From assembly GCA_041747855.1 (NCBI GenBank), contig JBGTEJ010000048.1:1-64000 (forward strand): DNA of 64,000 bases, written 5' to 3'. Below, one piece after another: positions 7,512 to 16,615 of the stretch (position 1 is the first letter of the stretch; each line of letters opens with the position of its first letter). Both the position numbers and the translations under genes were made by a program. This stretch comes from ZC4RG35 sp041747855 (GTDB lineage: Bacteria > Actinomycetota > Acidimicrobiia > Spongiisociales > ZC4RG35). The notes under the pieces are model-generated. The model had not been told where the DNA came from and did no database searches. It saw only the letters and a program-made list of their open reading frames with translations.

Positions 7512-8423
7512 ATGAAGTTCTCGCTGATGACCGAACCCCATCTCGGGGGCACCTACCAACAACAACTCGAGGCGGCGCGGTGGGCCGAGGAGGAAGGATT
7601 GGTCTCTTTCGCCAGGTGTGACCACTACATGTCAGGCGGTGACCCGACACCGGACGCCACCGATGCCTTCGCCGCCCTGGCCGGGCTGGCCAGGGAGACC
7701 ACCGACATACGGCTCTGTGTCCTGGTCACACCAATCACCTTCCGTCACCCTGCAGTGATACTCAAGAATGCGGTGACCATCGACCAGATGTCGGGAGGGC
7801 GACTCGACCTCGGGGTCGGGACCGGATGGATGGAGTTGGAGCACACCGCCTTCGGACTCCCATTCCCGGACTGGTCCGAACGTTTCGCCCGGTTCGAGGA
7901 AGCACTGGACTATCTCGAGGCGGGCTTCTCCCCCGAGCCAGCCTCTTTCGCGGGGTCCTTCTACAACCTCACCGGTGACATCAAGCCCAAGCCGACGGGT
8001 ATACGGCTGATAATCGGGGGCAGTGGCCCGAAACGAACCCCGCGGCTAGCCGGCACGAGGGCCGACGAGTACAACCTCTTCATCTGCCCTCCCGAGCAGG
8101 CCAAGACCAGGATCGACACGATGAGATCCGCGGCAGGTGCTCGGAGGGTCGAGGCGACGATGATGGGGCCGGCCCTCGTGGGACGAACCCAGACCGTCTA
8201 CGAGGAGAGGCTTGCGAAGGCGGCCAGCAGGCGGAGCATCACCCCCGAATCCCTCGAGTCTCGCTACCAAGAGCTGGGTATCCCCATCGGAACACCGGAT
8301 CGGGCCGCGGAGATCGTTTCCGCCCTCGAGGAGGCAGGGGTAGAGCGAATCTATGTCCAGTGGCTCGACCTCTCGGATCAGGATTCCATGAAGGACACCG
8401 TCGACATCCTCCGCAATGTCTGA
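7512..8423 (+). CDS. LLM-class (probably F420-dependent) oxidoreductase, paralogue of the preceding gene
   Basis: 303 residues, with the same layout as its upstream neighbour: CDHYMSGG, VTPITFRHPAVILKNAVTIDQ, MSGGRLDLGVGTGWME and LIIGGSGPKRTPRLAGTRADEYN. The ATG at 7512 is preferred to a TTG three bases earlier because GGAAGG at 7498-7503 then has an 8-base spacer. The two proteins look like diverged tandem duplicates, but a duplication event cannot be dated from this window. It overlaps the start of the YbaK-like gene by 8 bases, which suggests one operon from the TetR gene to 8901. Confidence 0.85.
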   Translation: MKFSLMTEPHLGGTYQQQLEAARWAEEEGLVSFARCDHYMSGGDPTPDATDAFAALAGLARETTDIRLCVLVTPITFRHPAVILKNAVTIDQMSGGRLDLGVGTGWMELEHTAFGLPFPDWSERFARFEEALDYLEAGFSPEPASFAGSFYNLTGDIKPKPTGIRLIIGGSGPKRTPRLAGTRADEYNLFICPPEQAKTRIDTMRSAAGARRVEATMMGPALVGRTQTVYEERLAKAASRRSITPESLESRYQELGIPIGTPDRAAEIVSALEEAGVERIYVQWLDLSDQDSMKDTVDILRNV

Positions 8424-8901
8424 ACTGCCGGAGGCGAGCCGACGTCTGACTAAATCGGTGCCTTGGCTCGAGGACGTCATCCGCGAGTTTCCGACTGGCA
8501 CCAAGACGGCCGCCGACGCCGCAGCGGCGATCGGCTGTCACGTGTCGGCCATCGTCAAGTCGCTGGTCTTCACTTTGGTCTCCGTCGACTCCGAACAACC
8601 GGTCGTCGTCTTGGTGCCGGGTGATCTCCAACTCGACACCGACAAGTTGACCCGATTGACACGAGTCCAGTCATCCCGCCGTGCCACTCTCGACGAGGTG
8701 CGAGAAGCAACCGGGTATGCCGCCGGGGGCACTCCTCCATTCGGACACGCCAGACAACTGCAGGTCTTTGCGGACCTGAAGCTACGGCGCAACAACCCGG
8801 TATGGGCCGCAGCGGGTACCCCTACCACCGTCTTTCCAATAAGCCTCGAGGACCTCGATCGACTCTCGACCCCGACCTGGGCGGACCTGACGACGGGTTA
8901 G
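8416..8901 (+). CDS. YbaK/ProX-type aminoacyl-tRNA deacylase
   Basis: 161 residues. It fits the YbaK/aminoacyl-tRNA editing domain: AAAIGCHVSAIVKSLVF, a central strand VVVLVPGDLQLD, and ATGYAAGGTPPFGH, the family's glycine-rich substrate loop, with a late strand ending near SLEDL. The family hydrolyses misacylated tRNAs, mostly Cys-tRNA(Pro) or Ala-tRNA(Pro), in the cytoplasm. Its link with the oxidoreductases is only through the overlapping start; a functional connection is not apparent. Confidence 0.85.
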   Translation: MSELPEASRRLTKSVPWLEDVIREFPTGTKTAADAAAAIGCHVSAIVKSLVFTLVSVDSEQPVVVLVPGDLQLDTDKLTRLTRVQSSRRATLDEVREATGYAAGGTPPFGHARQLQVFADLKLRRNNPVWAAAGTPTTVFPISLEDLDRLSTPTWADLTTG

Positions 8902-8945
8902 AACCGGACATCGCATTTTCCCTACCGGTGTAGTGCAAATACCAT

Positions 8946-9707
8946 ATGGACGTGACCGACCCACAGCCACTCCTCCGAATCGAAAACCTCCACGTCTCGG
9001 TGGACAAATTTGAGATCCTCAAGGGAGTCGACCTCATCGTCAACCCGGGTGAGATCCATGCCCTGATGGGCCCCAACGGTTCGGGAAAGTCAACCCTCGC
9101 CGCCGTCCTGATGGGCAGTCCCGGCTACCAGATCACCGATGGTGCCATCTTCTACAAGGGTGAGGACATCTCCGGGTGGCCGCCCACAGATCGCGGTCAG
9201 GCTGGCATGTTCCTTGCCTTCCAACACCCGGAGGCGATACCCGGAATATCTGTGATCCAGTTCCTCCGGCAGGCCCTTTCCAACCGTACCGGCGTCAATC
9301 TGACCGTTCTCGAGCTCCGGCTCAAGGTCATGGATGCGATGAAGGAACTGGGAATGGAGTCTTCGTTTGCGGACCGCTATCTCAACGAAGGTTTCTCCGG
9401 TGGGGAGCGAAAACGGAACGAAATTCTCCAGATGGCGGTCCTGGAACCGGAACTCGCAATCATGGACGAGACCGACTCGGGGCTCGACATCGACGCCTTG
9501 CAGGTGGTCGCAGAAGGAGTCAACAAACTGACCGGGCCCGACCGGGGCTTTCTCATCATCACCCACTATCAGAGACTCCTCGACTTTGTGACACCCGATC
9601 GTGTTCACATATTCCTCGACGGCAGAATCGTGGAGAGTGGCGGGCCCGACATCGCCAAGAAGCTGGAAGAAGACGGGTACGACTCCTTCAGAACGGTGTC
9701 GGCATAG
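8946..9707 (+). CDS. sufC: Fe-S cluster assembly ATPase SufC
   Basis: 253 residues, a stand-alone ABC ATPase of the SUF system. Walker A GPNGSGKST (residues 42-50), the Q-loop FLAFQHPE, signature NEGFSGGERKRNE and Walker B ELAIMDETDSGLD are intact, and the C-terminus (FLDGRIVESGGPDIA) is typical. It powers the SufBCD scaffold. First gene of sufC-sufS-sufU; sufS starts 4 bases after its stop. This copy is closest to the usual actinobacterial SufC pattern. A second SufC is encoded at 15501-16307 on the other strand. Confidence 0.95.
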   Translation: MDVTDPQPLLRIENLHVSVDKFEILKGVDLIVNPGEIHALMGPNGSGKSTLAAVLMGSPGYQITDGAIFYKGEDISGWPPTDRGQAGMFLAFQHPEAIPGISVIQFLRQALSNRTGVNLTVLELRLKVMDAMKELGMESSFADRYLNEGFSGGERKRNEILQMAVLEPELAIMDETDSGLDIDALQVVAEGVNKLTGPDRGFLIITHYQRLLDFVTPDRVHIFLDGRIVESGGPDIAKKLEEDGYDSFRTVSA

Positions 9708-9710
9708 TCA

Positions 9711-10925
9711 GTGACCGATCTCTCGTACACCAGGACTGACTTTCCGGTCCTCGAGTCCGGGGTCCACTTCCTCGACTCTGCTGCGTCCTCTCAGAAGCCC
9801 GTACCGGTTCTGGAGGCCATGGACAGGTTCTCCAGGACTTCCTATGCGAACGTCCATAGGGGTGCCTACAAGCTCTCGGTGGCTGCCACCGAGGCCTACG
9901 AGGCGGCCAGGATGAGGGTCGCCAGCTTCATCGGAGCCAGTGACCCGAAAGAAGTCATTTTCACCAGGGGTACGACCACCGGCCTCAACATGGTTGCCTT
10001 CGGATGGGGCCTCGAGCATCTGAAACCGGGCGATCGCATCTTGACCACCGTCATGGAGCATCACTCCAACCTCGTCCCCTGGCAAATGGTGGCGAAACGA
10101 ACAGGCGCCGTCCTCGATCATGTCCCGATCGACCCCGAAGGCAGACTCGACATGGCCGCCTTCGTCGAGAAGCTGGATGGCCGGGTCAAGATCGTGGCCG
10201 TCACCGGGATGTCGAACGTGCTCGGAACGATGCCCGACCTCCACCTGATCTCCGGACTGGCCAGAGGTGTGGGAGCACGGGTTGTCGTAGATGCCGCTCA
10301 ACTGGTCCCACATGTTGGGATCGACGTCGTGAGTGCCGGAGCTGACTTCGTCGCCTTCTCCTCCCATAAGATGCTCGGCCCGACCGGAATCGGGATTTTG
10401 TGGGGCCGGATGGAAGCTCTTGAGGAAATGGAGCCGTTCGAGGGTGGCGGCGAAATGATCTCCGATGTCACCCTGCACGAGTCGAGTTGGGCGCCGATCC
10501 CACATCGTTTCGAGGCGGGAACCCCGCCGATCGTCCAGGCAGTGGGGCTTCATGCGGCCATCGATTACCTCGACACCATCGGCATGGACAAGGTTTTCGA
10601 GCACGATCGTGAGCTGACAGCAATTGCCCTCCAGCGTCTGAAGGATGTACCAGGACTCACCATTTACGGCCCTTCCGACATGGAAGCGCGGGGTGGGGTC
10701 ATTTCGATGGCCATGGACGGGGCCCATGCTCATGACCTGGCCACGATCCTCGATGAGCACGGTGTGGCGGTACGGGCCGGCCACCATTGCGCCAAACCAC
10801 TCATGAGGGAGCTTGGAGTGGTTGCCACCGCCCGTGCGAGCTTCTATGTGTACAACACGACCGATGACATAGATGCCTTGGTGGCAGGTCTTCGTCGGGC
10901 TGCCGGGATATTCAGGGTCGGCTGA
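9711..10925 (+). CDS. sufS: cysteine desulfurase SufS
   Basis: 404 residues, PLP-dependent group II cysteine desulfurase that mobilises sulfur from cysteine. DSAASSQKP is near the N-terminus, VMEHHSN in the active-site region, the PLP Lys is K220 in SSHKMLGPTG, and the catalytic persulfide Cys is C360 in RAGHHCAKPLM. The short RAGHHC loop is characteristic of SufS rather than IscS. GTG start at 9711. Its TGA overlaps the ATG of sufU (TGATG), giving tight coupling with its sulfur-transfer partner. Confidence 0.95.
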   Translation: MTDLSYTRTDFPVLESGVHFLDSAASSQKPVPVLEAMDRFSRTSYANVHRGAYKLSVAATEAYEAARMRVASFIGASDPKEVIFTRGTTTGLNMVAFGWGLEHLKPGDRILTTVMEHHSNLVPWQMVAKRTGAVLDHVPIDPEGRLDMAAFVEKLDGRVKIVAVTGMSNVLGTMPDLHLISGLARGVGARVVVDAAQLVPHVGIDVVSAGADFVAFSSHKMLGPTGIGILWGRMEALEEMEPFEGGGEMISDVTLHESSWAPIPHRFEAGTPPIVQAVGLHAAIDYLDTIGMDKVFEHDRELTAIALQRLKDVPGLTIYGPSDMEARGGVISMAMDGAHAHDLATILDEHGVAVRAGHHCAKPLMRELGVVATARASFYVYNTTDDIDALVAGLRRAAGIFRVG

Positions 10926-11374
10926 TGGCACTCGAAGATCTGTACCGGGAGGTGATCCTCGATCACTACAGGAACCCGAGGAACCAGGGGCATCTCGAGC
11001 ACCCCGACGCGACCGCACAGGGGGTGAACCCGTTGTGTGGCGATGAGGTCAACATAGACCTCCGGTTGGAGGGTGACCGGGTCGTGGAAGTCGCCATCAG
11101 TAGTCAGGGGTGTTCGATCAGCCAGTCGTCGGCCTCGATGATGACCGAGATGATCAAGGGCAAGACCCGGGAGGAGATCGACAACCTGGTCCTCCAGTTC
11201 CGGACGATGATGTCCCTCGAGGATGGGGACGATGGGGGCCTCGACCCGGACCGACCCGGAGCGGTCCTCGGTGACATCGAGGCTCTCCAGGGAGTCAGGA
11301 ACTATCCAGTCCGGATCAAATGCGCCAGTCTGGCCTGGAACACCCTGACGGAAGCCCTCAAGGGTGGTGTCTAG
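10925..11374 (+). CDS. sufU: sulfur-transfer/scaffold protein SufU
   Basis: 149 residues. The SufU zinc site is complete: C38 and D40 in NPLCGDEV, C63 in SQGCSIS and C133 in RIKCASLAW. The insertion between C63 and C133 (about residues 80-115) distinguishes SufU from IscU. In actinobacteria and Firmicutes SufU accepts persulfide from SufS. The gene starts within the sufS stop codon. No sufT or regulator follows; the next gene is convergent. Confidence 0.94.
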   Translation: MALEDLYREVILDHYRNPRNQGHLEHPDATAQGVNPLCGDEVNIDLRLEGDRVVEVAISSQGCSISQSSASMMTEMIKGKTREEIDNLVLQFRTMMSLEDGDDGGLDPDRPGAVLGDIEALQGVRNYPVRIKCASLAWNTLTEALKGGV

Positions 11375-11435
11375 AGCAGCCGGTCGGCGCTCAGGCAACC
11401 CTCGACTCCCGGTGTTATCCGCATCGAGCCTGGTC

Positions 11436-11648
11436 TTATTCGGCGCCCCGACCATCAAACTCCACGAGGACCTCTTCGAGACGCTCCCCCACGCTGTCGA
11501 GTCTCTCCCGGCAAAAGGCGAGGAGATCTGCGGCCCGTTTCACATCATGGAGCAGATTGTCGACATCGAGGTCTTCCTGATTCAATCGTGTGTAGATCTC
11601 CCTGAGCTCATCGAGGGCTGACTGATAGGTCTTCGGCGTCTCGTTCAA
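11436..11648 (-). CDS. xseB: exodeoxyribonuclease VII small subunit
   Basis: 70 residues, a normal length for XseB, and almost all alpha-helical: YQSALDELREIYTRLNQEDLDVDNLLHDVKRAADLL followed by the second helix ending VGERLEEVLVEFDG. Several copies bind the large subunit to form the nuclease that degrades single-stranded DNA. The start codon overlaps the stop of xseA (ATGA at 11645-11648). Located just past the convergent sufU. Confidence 0.92.
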   Translation of the reverse strand: MNETPKTYQSALDELREIYTRLNQEDLDVDNLLHDVKRAADLLAFCRERLDSVGERLEEVLVEFDGRGAE

Positions 11649-12862
11649 TCGGTCTCCTCCACGATCATCCCCACGGTCCCATCGGCGAACCGTACCGTCA
11701 CCCGCTCTCCCGGGGTCAGAGTCGTTGCGCGGCCCACCGTACCGTCGCCTCTGGTGACCAGTGCAAAGCCACGTCGCAGAGTAGGTTCGACACCCATCGA
11801 CTCAAGGGTCTCCTTCATCAGTTCGAGTCTCGTCTTCTCTCGCTGAAGACCCGCCATCGAACGGTCGACCAATCCGGTCGAGAGCATGTTCAACAGTTCG
11901 GACTGTCGCACGATTGCTCCCCTCATCGCCGCCACCCTCGTCGCCACGTCTCTCAGTTCCCGGGTCGACCTGCCGAGTACGTCACGCGCTTTGTTTTCTA
12001 TCTCGCTACGGGCGCGGTCGATACGTCTGTCGTACTCCCCGACGCGATCCACGAGCCACCCTCCAGCGGCAGTAGGAGTCTTGACAGAGACGGCGGCTGC
12101 CTCGTCAGCAACGCACCGATCGGTTTCATGCCCGATCCCGGTGATGACCGGCACCGGCATGACCGACACGGCCCGACCAACTTCCTCGTTGTCGAACACG
12201 GCAAGGTCGAGTTTGGAACCTCCCCCGCGGACCACAACGACCATGTCGATCCTCTCCTGCGCCACTCGGGCCAGGGAGCTGACCAGTCCGGACACCGCCC
12301 GGTCGCCCTGCATCGACGAGTGGGCCGTCTTGACCGAGAATCGATAACCACTTGCCGCCAGTTGACCAATGAAGTCGGCGTGGCCAGCCGAACCCCTGCT
12401 GGTGACCAGGCCCACCTGCAGAGGGACCAATGGCACAGGATGGCGCTTGTTGGCTCCAAGGGAACCGTCGGCTGACATGCGTCGAAGAACCTCCGCCCTG
12501 TCGATGGCAAGACGCCCGGCGGTGAAGGCGGGGTCGACTTCCAGGAGGGTCAGCTGCACCGTGCTGTTCTTGGTGCTCAACCCGACCTGTCCCCTCATCT
12601 TCAACTCGATCCCACTTCTCAATGAGCCAACGCCGGCTGCGTCGAGAGCGGCATCTATGGCGGACATGGTCATCCCTCTTGCGGCCACGTCGATCACATG
12701 ATCTGAGGATCCTGTGTCGACGAGACGGAAGAACCCAGCACCCCTGTGGGTCCGTTTGAATCCGGAGACCTCACCCCGGACCCAAACCGGGTCCGGGGCC
12801 GCCCGGGTCAGGGCTCCGCCAATCAGCTGGAGAAGGTCGGAGACACTGAGGGCCTCACTCAT
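11645..12862 (-). CDS. xseA: exodeoxyribonuclease VII large subunit
   Basis: 405 residues. It has an N-terminal OB fold (LSVSDLLQLIGGAL to about residue 100) and the catalytic core with GLVTSRGSAGHADF and VVVVRGGGSKLDLAVFD, the conserved GGGS region of XseA, then a long helical stretch and a small C-terminal beta region (VTRGDGTVGRA). It works with XseB in mismatch repair and DNA-damage tolerance. The ATG directly abuts the stop of fumC on the same strand, so its ribosome-binding site lies inside the fumC 3' end. Confidence 0.94.
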   Translation of the reverse strand: MSEALSVSDLLQLIGGALTRAAPDPVWVRGEVSGFKRTHRGAGFFRLVDTGSSDHVIDVAARGMTMSAIDAALDAAGVGSLRSGIELKMRGQVGLSTKNSTVQLTLLEVDPAFTAGRLAIDRAEVLRRMSADGSLGANKRHPVPLVPLQVGLVTSRGSAGHADFIGQLAASGYRFSVKTAHSSMQGDRAVSGLVSSLARVAQERIDMVVVVRGGGSKLDLAVFDNEEVGRAVSVMPVPVITGIGHETDRCVADEAAAVSVKTPTAAGGWLVDRVGEYDRRIDRARSEIENKARDVLGRSTRELRDVATRVAAMRGAIVRQSELLNMLSTGLVDRSMAGLQREKTRLELMKETLESMGVEPTLRRGFALVTRGDGTVGRATTLTPGERVTVRFADGTVGMIVEETD

Positions 12863-14245
12863 CTATCCGGTGATCCCACCTTCGGTCATCTTTCGAAGAT
12901 CGAGGGCCCGGTCGAGGTCGTCCGCCGACATCAGACCCTCTTCGAGCACCAGTTCTCTGACTGTTCGGCCGGTGGCTGACGCCTTCTTGGCGATCCGCGC
13001 CCCGTTGTCGTATCCGATGTGGGGATTGAGGGCGGTGACCACGATGGCGTTCCTTTCGAGCAGTTCTCGTGCCCGGTCCCGGTTGGCTTCGATGCCGTCC
13101 ACGCAGCGCACCGCGAATGTGTCAGCAGAGGTGGCGAGGATGGCTATCGACTCCAACAGATTGTGAGCGAGGACCGGCATCATCACATTCAGTTCGAAGT
13201 TGCCATTGGCCCCGCTCCAGACGATGGCCGTGTCGTTTCCGACGACCTGGGCGGCAACCATCATCATCATCTCGGACATGACCGGATTCACCTTTCCGGG
13301 CATGATCGACGAGCCGGGCTGAAGATCGGGGATCCTGATCTCGGCGATACCCGACGTGGGACCGGACCCGAGGAAGCGGATGTCGTTGGCGATCTTGAAC
13401 AACGAAACGGCGATGGTCCGAAGGACACCGGAGGCGGCAACGGCCGCGTCTTTGGACCCTTGTGCTTCGAAGTGGTCGTCGGCCTCGCGCAACTGGAAAC
13501 CGGTCCGTTCCGCCATGAGCGATATGACCTTCTCAGCGAAGCCGGAAGGGGCGTTTATTCCGGTACCGACCGCAGTGCCCCCGAGCGCCAACTCTTCGAG
13601 TTCCGGCAGGACCTTGTACAGCCTCTCGATGCCCTTGCGGACCTGAGTGGCATATCCGCCGAACTCCTGGCCAAGTGTCACCGGTGTGGCATCCATCAGG
13701 TGAGTTCGTCCCGACTTGACCACATCGGAGAATTCGTCGGATTTGGCCTGCAAAGAGCCGGCGAGTTTGGTCAGAGCTGGGATCAGGTCCTCTCGCACAC
13801 CGGCAACGGCCGCCACGTGGATTGCACTTGGGATCACATCGTTGGACGACTGGCCGAAGTTGACGTCGTCGTTGGGATGGACCTTGCCTTCGGCGAGCAG
13901 AGCCGAAGCGCGGCCCGCGATCACCTCGTTGGCGTTGGTATTGGTGGAGGTGCCTGAACCGGTCTGGAAAATGTCGAGAGGGAACTGGCCGTCGTGGACC
14001 CCGTCCATGACTTCATCGGCTGCGGCCCGTACAGCCTCGCTAGTGGCGCGGTCCTTGAACCCCATTTCCGCGGCGACCGTCGCGGCTGATCCCTTCAGCA
14101 GTCCGAGAGCCCAGAGGAACCTCCGGTCGAACCGGAGCTTTGATATGGGGAAGTTGTCAACGGCCCTTTGCGTCGAGGCGCCGTAGTAGGCGTCGGCGGG
14201 CACCCTCACTTCGCCCATCGAGTCTTTCTCGATCCGGTATTCCAT
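12863..14245 (-). CDS. fumC: class II fumarate hydratase
   Basis: 460 residues, the usual length. It interconverts fumarate and malate in the TCA cycle, without an iron-sulfur cluster. Conserved features are FQTGSGTSTNTNANEV, SGRTHLMDATPVTLGQEFGG and the mobile loop PGSSIMPGKVNPVMSE. Related lyases such as aspartase share these motifs, but the start (EKDSMGEVRVPADAYYGASTQ) and length fit FumC. AGGAG lies 12 bases before the ATG, a little long. The upstream gap to the M42 peptidase is 135 bases and shows no other feature. Confidence 0.94.
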   Translation of the reverse strand: MEYRIEKDSMGEVRVPADAYYGASTQRAVDNFPISKLRFDRRFLWALGLLKGSAATVAAEMGFKDRATSEAVRAAADEVMDGVHDGQFPLDIFQTGSGTSTNTNANEVIAGRASALLAEGKVHPNDDVNFGQSSNDVIPSAIHVAAVAGVREDLIPALTKLAGSLQAKSDEFSDVVKSGRTHLMDATPVTLGQEFGGYATQVRKGIERLYKVLPELEELALGGTAVGTGINAPSGFAEKVISLMAERTGFQLREADDHFEAQGSKDAAVAASGVLRTIAVSLFKIANDIRFLGSGPTSGIAEIRIPDLQPGSSIMPGKVNPVMSEMMMMVAAQVVGNDTAIVWSGANGNFELNVMMPVLAHNLLESIAILATSADTFAVRCVDGIEANRDRARELLERNAIVVTALNPHIGYDNGARIAKKASATGRTVRELVLEEGLMSADDLDRALDLRKMTEGGITG

Positions 14246-14380
14246 TTGGTCTATTCGCTCCTGTGGTGTTTACGCCGGTCGTCCTGCCCATAAGATCCCA
14301 TGGAGTTGGAGGCAGGAGTTGTGAGCGCTTCTCTTGTTCTCCGGCAGGGTACGGGATAGTGGGGCCGGTCGACGAAGCTA

Positions 14381-15475
14381 CTAGCCCAAAATGTGCTTCT
14401 CGGACTCGTACAGCTTGTCGAGGCGGGGCCTCAAAGTGTCTGGCGAGTCGGCGGCGGCCGCCGCCAGGAGGATGAGCCGAACCAGACCGTGGAAGTCCTC
14501 GAGAGAGATCTCTTCTTCCATAGCAATGGCCTCTCCCCGCCCATTCTCGACTGCGTCCAGGTTCCCCCGGTTGTGCCAGTTTCGTAAAGCCACACAGAGT
14601 CCGGCTGCAACGTAGCCGTAGCCTCCGAAAGCAGTTGCCTCACATCCGCCGCCGTCCATGAGCTTCCGTTGGTGCTTTAGGCCGTCCTCAGCGGCGGCCT
14701 GACTGATCCGGTTGGTCAGATCGCGGTCGAAGATCGTCGCCCGATCCCCCACCCGAACTATGGGGCCGGCGCCGATCGGTGCGATGGGAAGCTCGCGGGA
14801 GGTCTCGATCGACAGAATCCTCGTGTCCGTAGGGATGGTCTGATGTTTGGCGGCATGGATGGCCCCGATCAGTCCCACCTCTTCCGCCCTCGTCAGCAGG
14901 ACGCCGTAGTTCTGCAGCTCCGGTCGGGATCGGGCCTGGTCGAGGGCTGCCAGTGAGGCTGCAACGCCGGCCAGATCATCACAGGCTGGAGCCCGAAACA
15001 TGTTCGGGTCGCGACCTCCACGTGGATTCGGACGGAACACCCACATTCCGATCGACCCGACGTGCAGGTCGGGCCCACCCTGCTCGAGCGTCAGGTGGCC
15101 TGATCCGGTCTGCGGGTCATATGAACTGATGGTGGCGAACCTCCTCCTCTTTCCGTCGGAGAACACCACCCTGTTGCGGGTGAAGTACACAGAGTCGACT
15201 CCGCCACGGAACTCGTATGCGACCCGGTCGCCCTCGATCCCGGTTACCACGAAGGCGGGATGGTCCATGTGCGCCACTGCAAGGACCAGCGGTTTACGTC
15301 TTTTGCCCTTCCGTGTGATCAGGAGATTCCCGCCGGAGTCCGTCGTGAGCTTCAAATCGTCCCGTCTCCCCACCCACGTTTCGACCCACGCCACTACTTC
15401 GTCTTCGAGCCCGGGCGCTGAGCTCAGGTGGGTCAGTTCGTCAAGCCACTTCTCGACGGTTGCCTTGTTGGCCAT
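14381..15475 (-). CDS. M42-family (glutamyl aminopeptidase-like) metallopeptidase
   Basis: 364 residues. Two-metal aminopeptidase core: AVAHMDHPAF with the first His/Asp ligands, PACDDLAGVAA with the bridging Asp, TRAEEVGLIGA with the Glu pair (catalytic base and ligand), ILSIETS, and DGGGCEATAF near the end. A small inserted domain at about residues 75-165 matches the PDZ-like or beta-barrel insertion of M42/M18/M20 enzymes. It probably trims peptides in the cytoplasm; no signal peptide. Lies between fumC and the second sufC, on the same strand as both. Confidence 0.86.
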   Translation of the reverse strand: MANKATVEKWLDELTHLSSAPGLEDEVVAWVETWVGRRDDLKLTTDSGGNLLITRKGKRRKPLVLAVAHMDHPAFVVTGIEGDRVAYEFRGGVDSVYFTRNRVVFSDGKRRRFATISSYDPQTGSGHLTLEQGGPDLHVGSIGMWVFRPNPRGGRDPNMFRAPACDDLAGVAASLAALDQARSRPELQNYGVLLTRAEEVGLIGAIHAAKHQTIPTDTRILSIETSRELPIAPIGAGPIVRVGDRATIFDRDLTNRISQAAAEDGLKHQRKLMDGGGCEATAFGGYGYVAAGLCVALRNWHNRGNLDAVENGRGEAIAMEEEISLEDFHGLVRLILLAAAAADSPDTLRPRLDKLYESEKHILG

Positions 15476-15500
15476 GGTTCTCCCTGCTCGGGCACGCGTT

Positions 15501-16307
15501 TCAGAGGTCGAAGGGGGTGCTTGTCAGCATGTCCGACGGTTTCTTGATGTTCAACCCTTCACCGTCGAGTTTGAAGATCCCCAGCCGCTTCCTCACCGAC
15601 TCATATCCGCCTGTTTCGAGCTCCTCAGCCAGCTCTCTAGCTCCACTGTCCACGATACGACCGTCGATCAACACGTGTATCCGATCCGGTGCCAGATATC
15701 GCAATATCCGGCTGTAGTGGGTGATCATGACCACTCCCAATTGGGGGGAACGCATCGCCTCGACCGCTGCAGCAACCTGTTTCACGGCATCGATGTCGAG
15801 TCCGGAGTCGATCTCATCCAGAAGCGCCACCTTGGGACGTAGGACCGCCATCTGGAATATCTCAGATCTCTTCTTCTCGCCGCCGGAAAGGTCGTCGTTC
15901 AACGATCTGTCGAGAAACCGATCCACGCCGAACCTGGCCGATTCAGTTTCGATCCGCTTAGCGGCCTCCTCCGGGGTGAGGCCCATCTCTTCGGTAGCCT
16001 CTTCCATAAACCCCCGCAGCGATACACCTCGAATCTCAGTGGGGTATTGGAAGCTCTGAAGTAGGCCAAGACGGGCACGCTCATCCACGCCCAGGCTGAG
16101 AAGTTCCAGACCATCGAGTTCCGCTGAACCTTCTACCTCGTATCCAGCTTTCCCGGTGAGGACATGACAGAGGGTAGATTTCCCCGATCCATTGGGCCCC
16201 ATGATGGCGTGGATCTCACCGAAGGGCACCTCGAGGTCGAGACCGTTCAGGATCTGTTTGCCATCGACAGCGGCCCTGAGACCGGCAACCTTGAGGGCCG
16301 GACTCAC
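15501..16307 (-). CDS. sufC: second SufC-like ABC ATPase
   Basis: 268 residues with complete ATPase motifs: GPNGSGKSTLCHVL, signature NDDLSGGEKKRSE and Walker B KVALLDEIDSGLD. Clearly SufC, but different from the copy at 8946-9707 (for example SLGVDERARLGL and FMEEATEEMG in the helical part) and with a C-terminal tail of about 25 residues ending STPFDL. GTG start, overlapping the stop of the Rieske gene (GTGA). Lies downstream of sufD and the ferredoxin in one operon. Two SufC proteins in one short region is unusual. Confidence 0.9.
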   Translation of the reverse strand: MSPALKVAGLRAAVDGKQILNGLDLEVPFGEIHAIMGPNGSGKSTLCHVLTGKAGYEVEGSAELDGLELLSLGVDERARLGLLQSFQYPTEIRGVSLRGFMEEATEEMGLTPEEAAKRIETESARFGVDRFLDRSLNDDLSGGEKKRSEIFQMAVLRPKVALLDEIDSGLDIDAVKQVAAAVEAMRSPQLGVVMITHYSRILRYLAPDRIHVLIDGRIVDSGARELAEELETGGYESVRKRLGIFKLDGEGLNIKKPSDMLTSTPFDL

Positions 16308-16615
16308 GTGTCCTCCAGTATCAGGAAGACCGTGCCGTCCTCGATCTCGACCTCATAGGTAGGGACCGGGGACGTGGCAGGAAGTGACTGTGGGAGGCCG
16401 GTCTCGAGGGCAAACTCCGAGCCGTGACGGGGACATTCAACAGCCATGTCCCAGACTTCACCCTCAGAAAGTGACGCTTCGGCATGGGAACACCTGTCGC
16501 CGAGGGCGTAAACCTGGTCCCCTACCCGGAACATGGCGATTCGCAGGTCACCCACGATGACCCTCACGCCGCGCTCCCTGGGCAAACTGTCCAATGAGGC
16601 GATCTCTACTTTCAT
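16304..16615 (-). CDS. Rieske-type [2Fe-2S] ferredoxin of the SUF locus
   Basis: 103 residues. The Rieske ligands are C42 and H44 in RCSHAEAS and C61 and H64 in ECPRHGSEF. There is no signal or membrane segment, so it is a soluble ferredoxin of the non-haem-dioxygenase type that commonly sits between sufD and sufC. A role in electron supply for Fe-S assembly is assumed from position only. The ATG at 16615 overlaps the sufD stop (ATGA) and the stop overlaps the start of sufC; the longer open frame upstream is a shadow of sufD. Confidence 0.9.
   Translation of the reverse strand: MKVEIASLDSLPRERGVRVIVGDLRIAMFRVGDQVYALGDRCSHAEASLSEGEVWDMAVECPRHGSEFALETGLPQSLPATSPVPTYEVEIEDGTVFLILEDT

Noticed and set aside
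11375..11435. GGTCGG/CCGACC repeat between sufU and xseB as a terminator
   Set aside because: Long loop and no T-run; pairing could be chance.
13019..13957. 312-codon plus-strand frame
   Set aside because: Shadow of fumC, which is complete and well conserved.
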